A stretch of DNA of 64,000 nucleotides from CAJBLF01 sp041675025 (GTDB taxonomy: Bacteria; Patescibacteriota; Gracilibacteria; Absconditabacterales; Absconditicoccaceae), in the NCBI GenBank assembly GCA_041675025.1, contig JBAYUS010000001.1, positions 372,001 through 436,000 of the forward strand, written 5' to 3'. A program made the position numbers and the translations under genes. The notes under the pieces are model-generated. The model saw only the letters and a program-made list of their open reading frames with translations. It did no database searches and was not told the DNA's origin. Below are positions 1 to 8,298 of the stretch, in pieces (position 1 is the first letter of the stretch; each line of letters starts with the position of its first letter).

Positions 1-644
1 CAATTGATATTACAAACTACGAGATTTGGATGAATATCTTTCATCGTGATTTTGTCTCAAATTCGGTCTTTTTCAAATATCGTGTGTAAGCTCTTTCGAA
101 CTCATGAATTATCGCTTTGAAAAAAGTGTTCACGATTGGAAGCGAAGGAAGTATTTGTTAAATTAGCAGTTTGAATGATGAATCCGCTATCAATAAGATT
201 AACTTTTGCGTGCTGATATTCTGTCCCCATCTGTTTATCAGATTTGAGCTGAATATTTTTATATCAAGAAAATTCCTGATTCAAAACTTTGAGTGTATTT
301 TGAAATTGTTGGAATTTATTATCTTCGACTATTATCCTGACATTCACATCCTTTTCTGCGAGACTCTTTATAGTTGTTTTGAAATCCTTTTGAGTAAATT
401 CGTAAGTTCGTAGATCTAAACTTTGTTTGGTTGATGAAAAACTCGCTAATTCTTTACTTAGACTCTCCCCTGGTGAACGATAAAAAAATCAGTTAATATT
501 TTGAAACTTAGTTACTTGTTTGGTGATTGATTTTGTACTTGCTTGAGGCGAAAATGTACCTAATTCTATCTTCACATCTCAGAGAATAAGTCAGATCATA
601 AGAAGCAGAAGACCGACAAGCCAAACAATTAATTTTTTACTCAT
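1..644 (-). CDS. Phospholipase-D-like (HKD) protein, partial
   Basis: The reading frame (TGA = Gly) runs off the left edge, so only the N-terminal 214 or so residues are visible. They start with MSKKLIV and a hydrophobic segment (about residues 4-22), so the protein is probably membrane-anchored or exported. Further on is an HxKxxxxD signature (HAKVNLID) followed by a TANLT segment and NREHFF, the layout of a phospholipase-D-family half-site. Many bacterial proteins of this type are nucleases or phosphodiesterases; the substrate is not known. The second HKD motif would lie beyond the window. It is divergent from the next gene (716). Confidence 0.7.
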
Positions 645-715
645 CCATTTTTTGACAAATAAAGAATTTTATGTATAATATTATAACAAATTCCTTTAAT
701 TTTTCAATAGTTCTC

Positions 716-1267
716 ATGGAAAAAAAATCAAAAAACAATTATAATCACAATCTTACTAATCTTCTATGAAATGAAGTAATTCCTTATGATAAGGAAGTAT
801 TATATAAGAGCGTTTGAGATTTTGCAGAAAAAAAATTACGAGATAAAATGGATGATGAATTTATAAAAAATGTTATTTTCATTATTGAGGATCCTTTAGC
901 AGAATATTGAGAAAATACTATACCCCACAAAGATATTTTGAAATTATTTCTTCCTCATATCAAAAAACTTCTTTGAGTAACCCCTAAAAAACCATTAATG
1001 AAAATGTTGGGATTAAATTTAATAGGTACAGATATACATCGTCTTATTAATCAACAATTTGAAATTTATAATGGCAATATAGATAGACAAGGAAGATTGG
1101 CATATGTACTAGATTCTGACAATAATCCAAAAAAATGATATATTGAAACTCAAAAAAGACCACTTACAAAACTTTTAACAACTAAAGAAATTCCAAGTCT
1201 TCATAAGACAATTGTTGCTAATCTTATGCTCTTATTAATTATGGAAGAAGAACTGAAAGCAAAATAA
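716..1267 (+). CDS. Hypothetical protein, 183 aa
   Basis: Open frame from ATG 716 to TAA with several in-frame TGA codons, all read as Gly. I do not recognise the family. It is charged, with no signal peptide or membrane segment, and has a lysine-rich start. The next gene begins 34 bases downstream in the same direction and looks like a cell-wall lytic enzyme, so the two may be co-transcribed. That is context only, not evidence of function. Confidence 0.7.
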
Positions 1268-1301
1268 TTTTTACTATTTTATCTTTGCAATCTAAAAATA
1301 T

Positions 1302-2492
1302 ATGGCATTAGAAATACCAAATACTTATGAATCAAATTTTACGGAATTTGAGGTAAAAAAAGAAACTAAGCTTTCTTTAAATGTCTTGAAAAATAATATT
1401 CTCACGACAAAACCTTTTAATATCCGCGAAAAACCTATTGATTTGTGATATAAAGAAATAAATAAAGAGAAAAAAATAAGTATTGATTTACCAGACAAAT
1501 ATTCTGCTAAATGAAGAATTTTGAGATGTATGAGATGGAAAGCTGCTACCGATGCAGTTGAAGATAAATATAATATTCCTAGATGATTACTTCTAGCTAT
1601 GATGGCACAAGAATGAATGGGAGATCCAACTATGCCAAATCTTTGATGAGATGGTGGTTTATGATTAATTCATATCCAGGCAGCAAATGCTGCAGATTTT
1701 TGATTGAAAACATTACCAAGATATACAACATGAATGAGAGATACTAAACATGGGAAAGAAATTAATAAAGTATTAGATAAATATGATGATGTAAAAAAAC
1801 TTATTTCTTATGACGATAGATTTCATCCTATTATAGGACTTGATTGTTCAGCAAGATTTTTAAAAAATGTATATAATTCCACAGAACCTGGAAAAGATAG
1901 ACGGGTAAATGCACTAAGAAAATATTCTTGAAGAGCTCTAAATGATTATCTCTGGCCTGTTGTAAAATATTGGGTACTTACAAACACCTACACATGAGAT
2001 CCACTTCCTGATTTTTCAAAAAATACAAATAATGAAATTATTAAAATGAAAAGTAATTGATCAGTGACAATTGAATGAGTACAAGTTCCTTTAGATATTG
2101 TACAAACTTCTGCTCAAAAACTTTCTATTACTATAGATAACAAACCTATTACCTATAAACAATATATACATTACACTACATCACAACTTCAGAATTATTG
2201 ACTCAAAGACTATATCACATACAATCCTAAAGAGAAAAAAATAGAACAAATCAATAATCTCCAATATCTCAATAAAAGCAGAGATAAACAACGAAACATA
2301 TATAAATACACTATCGATAAAGATATGTTGGGTACTAATCCCCAGGAATTTGTTGCTCTACAAAAAGCACAAAAAAAATTTATATGAAAAACCATCGAAA
2401 TTAGCGATGCTGATGGTGTACCTTTGGTAGATCCACTAAATTTTCCTAATAAGAAATGAGATGTAATATATATCAGAGAAAAAATACAATAA
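1302..2492 (+). CDS. Lytic-transglycosylase-like protein with possible LysM-like C-terminus, 396 aa
   Basis: The central part (about residues 75-180) has the pattern of an SLT/goose-lysozyme-like domain: YNIPRGLLLAMMAQEG, where Glu104 sits at the usual catalytic position, then a glycine-rich GGDGGLGLIHIQAANA segment like the GxxGLMQ motif of lytic transglycosylases. Many of these glycines are TGA codons. The last 60 residues, ending in GDVIYIREKIQ, resemble a LysM-type fold with its typical closing phrase on binding positions and numeric affinity, but this is weak. No clear signal peptide is visible, so export is uncertain. It would cleave peptidoglycan glycan strands. Its TAA abuts the stop codon of the convergent rsmI with no spacer. 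Confidence 0.6.
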
Positions 2493-3164
2493 TTAGATAT
2501 TTTTTATTCCAACGACAAATTCTCCCTTGATTGGGAGTTTTTTTGTTGTGATCATTTCCAAGGCCTCCTCTACCGTTCATGTGAAATGTTGTTCGAACAT
2601 CTTACTCAATTCTCTCGCGATAGAAATCTGTCCCGTGAATCAAGCCTGAGAAAGTTCTTTCAATAATTTTTCCATCCTGTGAACTGATTCATACACGAAA
2701 ACTGGGATCTTAGATTCTAAAATTTCTTTTATTTTGGTCTGTCTTCCTTTTTTCGTTGGCAAAAATCCTAAGTAAATAAATTCTGAAGTATCAAATCATG
2801 CTCCTACGACTGCTGGAACAAGTGCATTCGCACCTGGTAAAATCGTATAAGGAATATCATATTTGTTACACAGTTGAATCATAGATTTTCCTGGATCAGA
2901 TAATCCTGGCGTCCCCGCTTCAGAGACAAGACCGATATCGCTCATTTTCAAAATATCTACATAACGAGCCAATTGGTTGTCAGATGTAAAACTTGTAAGT
3001 GAAAAAAATGTTTTATCCTTATAAGGAATCTCGTACATTTTCATAAGTTTCATCGTAGTTCTGGTATCTTCACATACGAAAAATTCAAGCGACTGAAAAA
3101 GCTTAATCGCACGAACCGTGATATCGTCTTTGTTTCAGATTGGGGTTGGAATGAAATAGAGCAT
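2493..3164 (-). CDS. rsmI: 16S rRNA (cytidine(1402)-2'-O)-methyltransferase
   Basis: Tetrapyrrole-methylase-fold enzyme that 2'-O-methylates C1402 in the decoding centre of 16S rRNA using SAM. Diagnostic motifs are near the start, PTPIGNKDDIT and CEDTRTT, and in the middle SEAGTPGLSDPG followed by ILPGANALVPAVVGAG. The frame crosses several TGA codons at glycines of the family (for example the G of PIGN). At 223 aa it is close to the usual 220-290. It converges with the lytic-transglycosylase-like gene; the two stop codons are adjacent (2490-2492 and 2493-2495). Confidence 0.93.
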
Positions 3165-3210
3165 TTTTCTATGATAGACATTAAAAAAATCATCGTGAGT
3201 ATTCAGTATT

Positions 3211-3274
3211 GGATTGCTTCGTGCCTCGCAATGACCTGTATGTTTTAGTCATCGCGAGCGTAGCGTGGCGATCC
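3211..3274. repeat. Dispersed palindrome, family A (inverted pair)
   Basis: Two inverted half-sites, 3211-3235 and 3248-3274, each carry the core GATTGCTTCG...CTCGCAATGAC or its complement. The same core recurs at 3599-3623, 8203-8274 and 28764-28861. The pair can fold into a long hairpin. It lies just downstream of the GIY-YIG gene. Confidence 0.85.
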
Positions 3275-3282
3275 AGTATTAA

Positions 3283-3573
3283 TTATTTTCGTCACTCACT
3301 CAAATCACGCCATTGTGGATTTATATTTTCAATAAGTTGTAATTTATTTTTTCTATTTCATCATTTAAGCTGTTTCTCTCTTGCTATAGCATTTTTTATA
3401 TCTCAACATTCTTCATAATACACTAACTTATCTAATCAATATTGACTGGAAAATCAAGGTATAGTCTTATTTTTATGTTCATAGATTCTTTTTATCAAAT
3501 CACTAGTTACTCCGACATACAAAGTTCAATTTTTCTTATTACTTAGAATATATACATATCACAATTTATTCAT
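3283..3573 (-). CDS. GIY-YIG nuclease family protein, 96 aa
   Basis: With TGA = Gly the frame reads MNKLGYVYILSNKKNGTLYVGVT, which is the GIY-YIG signature in its GYVYIL...LYVGVT form. It continues with LIKRIYEHK (conserved Arg), LVYYEE and, near the end, AIAREKQLKGGNRKNK. This matches the single-domain GIY-YIG proteins of about 80-100 aa (UPF0213-like) found widely in bacteria; the domain makes single-strand or double-strand DNA cuts, but the cellular role of these small members is unknown. The gene is bracketed by copies of repeat family A (3211-3274 and 3599-3623), the only gene in the window so placed. Standard-code calling would miss it because five or more TGA codons interrupt it. Confidence 0.88.
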
Positions 3574-3598
3574 ATGAATATATTTTATATATAAAACT

Positions 3599-3623
3599 GG
3601 ATTGCTTCGTACCTCGCAATGAC
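3599..3623. repeat. Dispersed palindrome, family A (single half-site)
   Basis: Half-site with core GATTGCTTCG and CTCGCAATGAC, upstream of the GIY-YIG gene and one base beyond the mutY stop codon at 3625. Same family as 3211-3274, 8203-8274 and 28764-28861. Confidence 0.8.
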
Positions 3624-3624
3624 A

Positions 3625-4419
3625 TTATTCTGCAATTTGTATTACTCATTTACTGATTTTAATCAACTTTTCTTTTTTCATATCATTAATAATTTTTTCG
3701 ACATTTTTGTGTGGAAAATCTTTTTTCAAACTCACCACTTGCACCCTTCAACTTTTAACTAATTGTTTTAATAGTGTTCAGCGGACTTGTCTGTCAGATC
3801 ATTCGAATTTTGATTGTTTGGAAAGTGACTTTATCTTTGTCTTACGAGCCGTGAGAAGCAATGCTCATTGGTCCATAAGTGCGTTGTGTCGGTCACGAGA
3901 TTTTCATGTGGGGATTACGGTCTCTGCGAAAGTTTCGAGCGTTTTAGCTGTGATAGTTTCAGGAAGCTTAAACAAGAAGATTAATACTCTTCTTATATTT
4001 GTATCAATAACAGGAACCGGCAAATTCCATGCGAATGCCATGATAGCTGCTGAGGTATATGGCCCAATCCCTGGTAATTTTTGTAATTTAATTCTGTCTT
4101 TGGGTACTTGTGAATTGTACTTTGTAACTATTTCGTGAGCACATTGTTGTAATCTTAACGCTCTGCTGTTGAATCCAAGTCCTGATCGATGACTGAGTAA
4201 GTCTGTTTTCGAAGCTTTTGCCAAAGTTTTGTAATCAGGAAAATCTTTCATTCGTTTATGAAAATACGGAATCACTCTATCAACCTGTGTCTGCTGCAAC
4301 ATCACCTCAGAGATATGAATCGCATACGGATCTCTAGTTGCTCTTCGAGGAAGTTTTCTGCCATTTTTAGCATACCAGGAAAGAATATTTTGTTGGATTT
4401 TTTTGATATCTTGAGACAT
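3625..4419 (-). CDS. mutY: A/G-specific adenine glycosylase lacking the 4Fe-4S cysteines
   Basis: Base-excision-repair glycosylase that removes A mispaired with 8-oxoG. The catalytic domain is intact: SEVMLQQTQ with Glu38, a helix-hairpin-helix LPGIGPYTSAA (about 115-125) and the catalytic Asp139 in VPVIDTNIRRVL. After a TGA-coded glycine the sequence continues HNALMDQGALL, the usual lead-in to the iron-sulphur loop. The four cysteines of the C-x6-C-x2-C-x5-C loop are replaced by Leu189, Ile196, Leu199 and Phe205 with the spacing preserved. There is no room for the C-terminal MutT-like 8-oxoG recognition domain in 264 aa (E. coli MutY has 350). The start lies 4 bases after the stop of the DUF1294 gene, so the two form an operon. 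Confidence 0.9.
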
Positions 4420-4422
4420 GAT

Positions 4423-4698
4423 TTACAAAGAAAACAAAAGCACTATAGTGACTATAATCCAAACTCCAGCGATTAACCAAAATTTTGTAAGAAAATTTCC
4501 TTTGGTTGTTTTATGACGGAAAGCTTGCATACCAAGTACGGCTCCCAATCGTCATCCAAATCATGTAAATCGAAGTAGATTCTTTTCAGAAATTCTTCGT
4601 TTATGTGCAGAAGCCTTGTACTTATCTACTCCTCGTACAAAAAAAGTGAAAAGATTTATCAGGAGGAAATATCGTATGAATAAGTTGGTTCGTGTCAT
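4423..4698 (-). CDS. DUF1294 family membrane protein, 91 aa
   Basis: Small integral membrane protein of unknown function. The family pattern is clear: a hydrophobic N-terminus with LLINLFTFFVRGVDKYKA, then RRISEKNLLRF, GFGGRLGAVLGMQAFRHKTTKGNF and a final hydrophobic helix. Three of the conserved loop glycines are TGA codons. The ATG at 4698 (MTRTNLFIRYF) gives the usual family length; upstream in-frame ATGs at 4707 and 4755 are possible, but 4755 lies only three bases from a TATAAAT box. It is followed 4 bases later by mutY. Confidence 0.82.
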
Positions 4699-4766
4699 AA
4701 GAATCATGAAGTTATAAATATAATCAGAATGTAGTGTTATTGTAGAAGGTTTCAATGTTATTTATA

Positions 4767-4796
4767 GAAAAAACTCCCGTAATGGGAGTTTTTTCT
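4767..4796. terminator. Bidirectional terminator hairpin
   Basis: Stem AACTCCC/GGGAGTT with a GTAAT loop, A-run before and T-run after, placed between the end of the minus-strand gene at 4811 and the start region of the DUF1294 gene. Confidence 0.75.
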
Positions 4797-4810
4797 ATAT
4801 GTGATTAAAA

Positions 4811-5548
4811 TTATTTTTTAGCTTGTTTTTCTTTTTTCTTTCATGTAAAAGAAACAGAAATATAATAAACTAATAATAATCATATCATTCAAGCAATGAT
4901 CTTTAATACAAATATTTGGTTATCTTTATATATATATTTGATATCATCCAGCCAACCAAAGTTGTATACATCTCATGTAATATTTACTCTCATAAGCCCA
5001 ACATGACGCCTTACAACAAAAAATAGTCCAGTATAATTATCAGGTTTTTTCAAATCAAGCTGATATCATATACAACCATTGAGTGTTCATGTCATATCTT
5101 TTGGTATAGTAATACTTGCTTTTCTTACGAGTTTTTCTTGTGGAGCTAATGTAAAAGTATAGTCCTTAGGATTGAATGATAGTAAGGAAGTCAAAGAAAT
5201 ACCAGTATTTACACCGATAGAACAAGCAATTTTTCCATCAACGATTTCTGAATCTACAAATGACGATGTGATATCAATAGTGTCGCCAGAAGATGCATTG
5301 GCAAATATCATACAAATTTGCTTTGTCTGTCATGGTCTGATATTAGTAACATTATATTTACTTACATTTTTCATCTCTTCATCACAAAATCCAAGATTTA
5401 TATATTGAAGATTTCATTGATCAGGGATAGTAAAAGAAGCAGCTACTGCAATAGGTTTATCACTATCATTACCAATAATATTACTTGCTAGAGTAAATAA
5501 TGGTAACGATATAGAAATAAATATAAGAGATGATAATATTTTTTTCAT
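4811..5548 (-). CDS. Exported, C-terminally membrane-anchored surface protein, 245 aa
   Basis: Not recognised by family. Residues 1-20 form a signal peptide (MKKILSSLIFISISLPLFTLA), followed by an extracellular, probably beta-rich domain of about 190 residues with three or four cysteines, a membrane helix near residues 215-235 and a lysine-rich tail (KKKEKQAKK). This layout places the folded part outside the cell. Its upstream neighbour on the same strand (5585-6661) has the same layout; both are divergent from two secreted proteins at 6867 and 7542, suggesting one surface-structure locus. A membrane anchor or assembly factor for the secreted proteins is a guess. Confidence 0.75.
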
Positions 5549-5584
5549 CAAAAATAAAAATAATAAAATAAAAATAATAAAATA

Positions 5585-6661
5585 TTATTGTTGCTGTATT
5601 TCCTGTTGCTGTCTTCTTCTAGGTAAAATAGATTTAATTAAGAGCCAAAGTATCAAAAGTAAAAAAGCGATTACTCAGATAGCATATCGAGAAAATATAA
5701 AAAACTTTCATGTTTCATAAAATACACCTCATTTGAGTGAGTTTTCTGGTAAATTAAAATTTTCAAAAGCGAGTGATGGTGTATGTAAAATAGAAACTTT
5801 AAAATCAAAAATTCATTTATAGGAAGGAATCACGTCTATTATAATAGGAAATTCTATTGTCTGATAAGGTCAAATTTTTGTTTCTTTTATAGAAAATTCT
5901 TTTTCAAATCACAAAAAATTATATATTTTACCTGACAAAACAATCATCTGATCCACATTACCATTATTTTTAATAGTAGCAGAAACAACAACACCTCATT
6001 CTTTATTTAAAGCAATTTTTATCTTTTTATTTGTTGTAAATACATCACTTTTTTGAGGCTCTAAAGATACTGAATTTTCTATACTTGTCTGACCACCTAC
6101 AAGAACGTCATATAATATTACTTTACGATTTTCTATTTTAAACATAGAAACTTCATCACCAGGTTTTGTCTCCAAAGATACTATTCCATATCCCAAACAC
6201 CCACGTATTATTCATCAACTCATACCAGGAGGTAAAAACATTTTATCATATCTTACAATATTAGAATTTGCAGGTATAGTAAATGTAGTAGGTTCTGGAA
6301 TAGAAATAAGACTAGGAAAAATTGAACCAGCTATATCACAATTTGATGTACCCATATCTCATATAGAAGAATCTACATATGAATATTTTACTTTTATAGG
6401 AAAATCTCAATCATTAATAAATACATTACAAAGAGTCTTACTTTCTGAAATATTTAATACTAAAGAAGATTGAACAGTTAAAAGCTCACTTTCCAATCAT
6501 TGATCACAATGTCTCGCTCGAAGATTACTGAATGCTTGAACTTGAATACTGGGTTTGATAATTTGCTCCGATCAGGTTTGTTGATTTCAAGTTTGAGCAT
6601 ATACAGATGTTACCGAAAAAAACAAAAGAAATGTAAAAAATAATCATAATTTTTGTGACAT
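5585..6661 (-). CDS. Exported, C-terminally membrane-anchored surface protein, 358 aa
   Basis: Signal peptide (about residues 1-22, ending VYAQ), a large extracellular region with repeated beta-strand-like stretches and a cysteine-containing N-terminal part, then one membrane helix (AIGVIAFLLLILWLLI) and a short basic/glutamine-rich tail. The middle, KNNGNVDQMIVLSGKIYNFLGFEKEF, reads like an Ig-like or DUF916/DUF3324-type domain of Gram-positive surface proteins; this is only a resemblance. TAA lies 37 bases before the start of the 245-aa gene, so the two are probably co-transcribed. It diverges from the strongly promoted secreted-protein gene at 6867. Confidence 0.75.
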
Positions 6662-6786
6662 TTTGCTATAAAAATAAGATAAAATATAACAATATAAATA
6701 CAAATACAAAAGGTACTTTTCACCTATACAAAATCAAGATATTTTTAATCTTTTATAACCATTTTCAAAAAAAAGTACTCAAAAAT

Positions 6787-6815
6787 TTGCTTTTTTTTGA
6801 AAAAGAGGTTATAAT
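6787..6815 (+). promoter_or_regulatory. Strong sigma-70-type promoter for the 6867 surface protein
   Basis: TTGCTT at 6787-6792, a 17-base spacer and a perfect TATAAT at 6810-6815. Predicted transcription start is near 6822, giving a leader of about 45 bases before ATG 6867. No Shine-Dalgarno sequence is visible before the ATG. Confidence 0.6.
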
Positions 6816-6866
6816 TATATCGTGATCGCATACCCTATTTATTCTTTTATATTTTTATAACAAAAA

Positions 6867-7406
6867 ATGAAAAAAAATTTCGTAGTAATCGCTACCTTAG
6901 TAGTAGCGCTTCTTGGAACATTAACTTTAATCAACAAAGCAAGTGCTGCAACTGCTAACGTAACATTGTCAGTTACTGCTGGTGCATTCTCATGTTCACA
7001 GTATCCAACAGCTGTAGATTTCGGTTCAACACCAACTGCAATATCAGCTACTCTTCTTACAGGTGATTCATGGACTGGTTCATTTGCATGTAATGATTTC
7101 GCAGCAACTTGGGGATCTCAAATGCTTGCACAATCTACAGCTTTGACTGGTGCTACAACAGGTATAATCGCTCCAATGAACATTACTTGGACACCTTCAG
7201 GATCAATTACACAAACTGCAGGTAACTGTAATGGTTTATCTTTAGGAGCTGGTGGTACACTTGATGTAGCTGAAACAATTATCTCAAAAGTAGGTCTTAA
7301 TACATGTTCATTTACTTATGCACCAGATGGTATGACAGTAAATGTACCAGCTTATTCTCCAGTAAATGCTTATACAGCAGTTATGACTATTACAGATCCA
7401 GCTTAA
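6867..7406 (+). CDS. Secreted, probably abundant surface protein, 179 aa
   Basis: Signal peptide MKKNFVVIATLVVALLG...NKASA (cleavage near residue 27), then a Thr/Ala/Gly/Ser-rich, cysteine-containing beta-type domain with no membrane anchor. All glycines are GGN: there is no in-frame TGA in 180 codons, unlike the neighbouring paralogue at 7542 with about seven. With its consensus promoter and its own terminator this suggests very high expression. The start ATAxVxLxVT, a PTAVDFGS-type strand and a final proline-rich strand are shared with the 7542 protein. The family is unknown to me; a pilin-like, S-layer or coat-protein role is possible. The weak resemblance to WxL/spore-coat-U type secreted proteins is not conclusive. 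Confidence 0.85.
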   Translation: MKKNFVVIATLVVALLGTLTLINKASAATANVTLSVTAGAFSCSQYPTAVDFGSTPTAISATLLTGDSWTGSFACNDFAATWGSQMLAQSTALTGATTGIIAPMNITWTPSGSITQTAGNCNGLSLGAGGTLDVAETIISKVGLNTCSFTYAPDGMTVNVPAYSPVNAYTAVMTITDPA

Positions 7407-7450
7407 TTTAGTATTTTAGAGACGTCCCTATTAAATACGATCACACAATT

Positions 7451-7477
7451 AAACACCCTTATAGGGTGTTTTTTTAT
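7451..7477 (+). terminator. Rho-independent terminator after the 6867 gene
   Basis: Stem AACACCC/GGGTGTT with a short TTATA loop and seven T residues. Confidence 0.85.
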
Positions 7478-7541
7478 ATTTTTATTTGATTTTTGATATG
7501 TTTTACCTAAATAGATGATATTTTATCTGCCCTATCAAAAG

Positions 7542-8111
7542 ATGAATAAAAACAAAAAAAATATTTTCTTTATAATGAGTTGAATTATTATTGTATTGAT
7601 TTCACCACTATTATATGATACCTATGCAGCTACCGCAATAGTTTCTCTTGAAGTAACTGGTATAGGCATCAGACATGGTACTCCTGCGAATGTGAATTTA
7701 TGAACTATTATTGCTTCTCCAGGTGATCAGGAATTCAGCGGACAATTTAGTAATTATTTTCGAGTGGATGATATGCAAGGCTATATTACTGGGTATTATA
7801 CTACTATACAATGTGACGGCATCTATGGCTCTACAGGAAATAAACTTACTTGAGTTTATCTCAAAGCTGGAAATATTATACCCGAATATATCCAATGAAT
7901 CACAGGGAATCATATACTTATAAATTCTATACTGAGTACTTATACCAATATATTACTACCTATCACTTACCTATATAAAGAAACCCATATAGATAATAAA
8001 TGACTTATTAACAAATATTGAGATAAACCATGGATCAAAATATTTATTCCTGGTTGAACTCCTCCAGGAAGCTATAGTGGTACTATAGTATTTAGTTTCT
8101 ATTCGTACTAA
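7542..8111 (+). CDS. Secreted protein, paralogue of the 6867 surface protein, 189 aa
   Basis: Lysine-rich start and hydrophobic signal segment ending at TYAA (about residue 33), then TAIVSLEVTG matching the mature start of the 6867 protein, a PANVNLGT strand (compare PTAVDFGS) and a final PGSYSGTIVFSFYSY strand. Seven or so glycines are TGA codons, so it is probably expressed less than its paralogue. It has no anchor and would be secreted. Function unknown; the shared fold and clustering suggest a minor subunit or tip protein of the same surface structure, which is inference. Confidence 0.78.
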
Positions 8112-8123
8112 ACCGCTTCGCGT

Positions 8124-8157
8124 GGTTACAGGGAGCAAGTTGAAGGGAGCAAGTTGA
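8124..8157. repeat. Partial copy of repeat family B
   Basis: Contains GGTTACAGGGAGCAAGTTGA and a second GGGAGCAAGTTGA, related to the arms of family B at 11522-11949, 19000-19082, 45478-45546 and 46501-46548. Confidence 0.55.
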
Positions 8158-8163
8158 AAATAT

Positions 8164-8195
8164 AAAAAAATCCACCGTAATGGCGGATTTTTTTA
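8164..8195. terminator. Terminator hairpin
   Basis: Stem AATCCACC/GGCGGATT (one mismatch) flanked by an A-run and seven T residues; serves the 7542 gene. Confidence 0.65.
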
Positions 8196-8202
8196 TTTTT
8201 TA

Positions 8203-8274
8203 GTCATTGCGAGGAATGAAATAACGAAGCAATCTTATCTTTTTACTAGATTGCTTCGCTTTGCTCGCAATGAC
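8203..8274. repeat. Dispersed palindrome, family A (inverted pair)
   Basis: Half-sites 8203-8234 and 8249-8274 carry CATTGCGAGG...CGAAGCAATC and its complement, separated by 14 bases. No gene is associated with this copy. Confidence 0.85.
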
Positions 8275-8298
8275 AGTAACTAGTCGCCCCTAGCGACT

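Noticed and set aside
171..413. 80-codon plus-strand frame opposite the phospholipase-D-like gene
   Set aside because: Antisense to a frame with a family signature; no start context or family support.
3211..3623. Insertion sequence with DDE or HUH transposase
   Set aside because: No transposase motif; the only gene is a GIY-YIG domain protein.
3707..4138. 143-codon plus-strand frame
   Set aside because: Antisense shadow of mutY, whose catalytic residues are clear.
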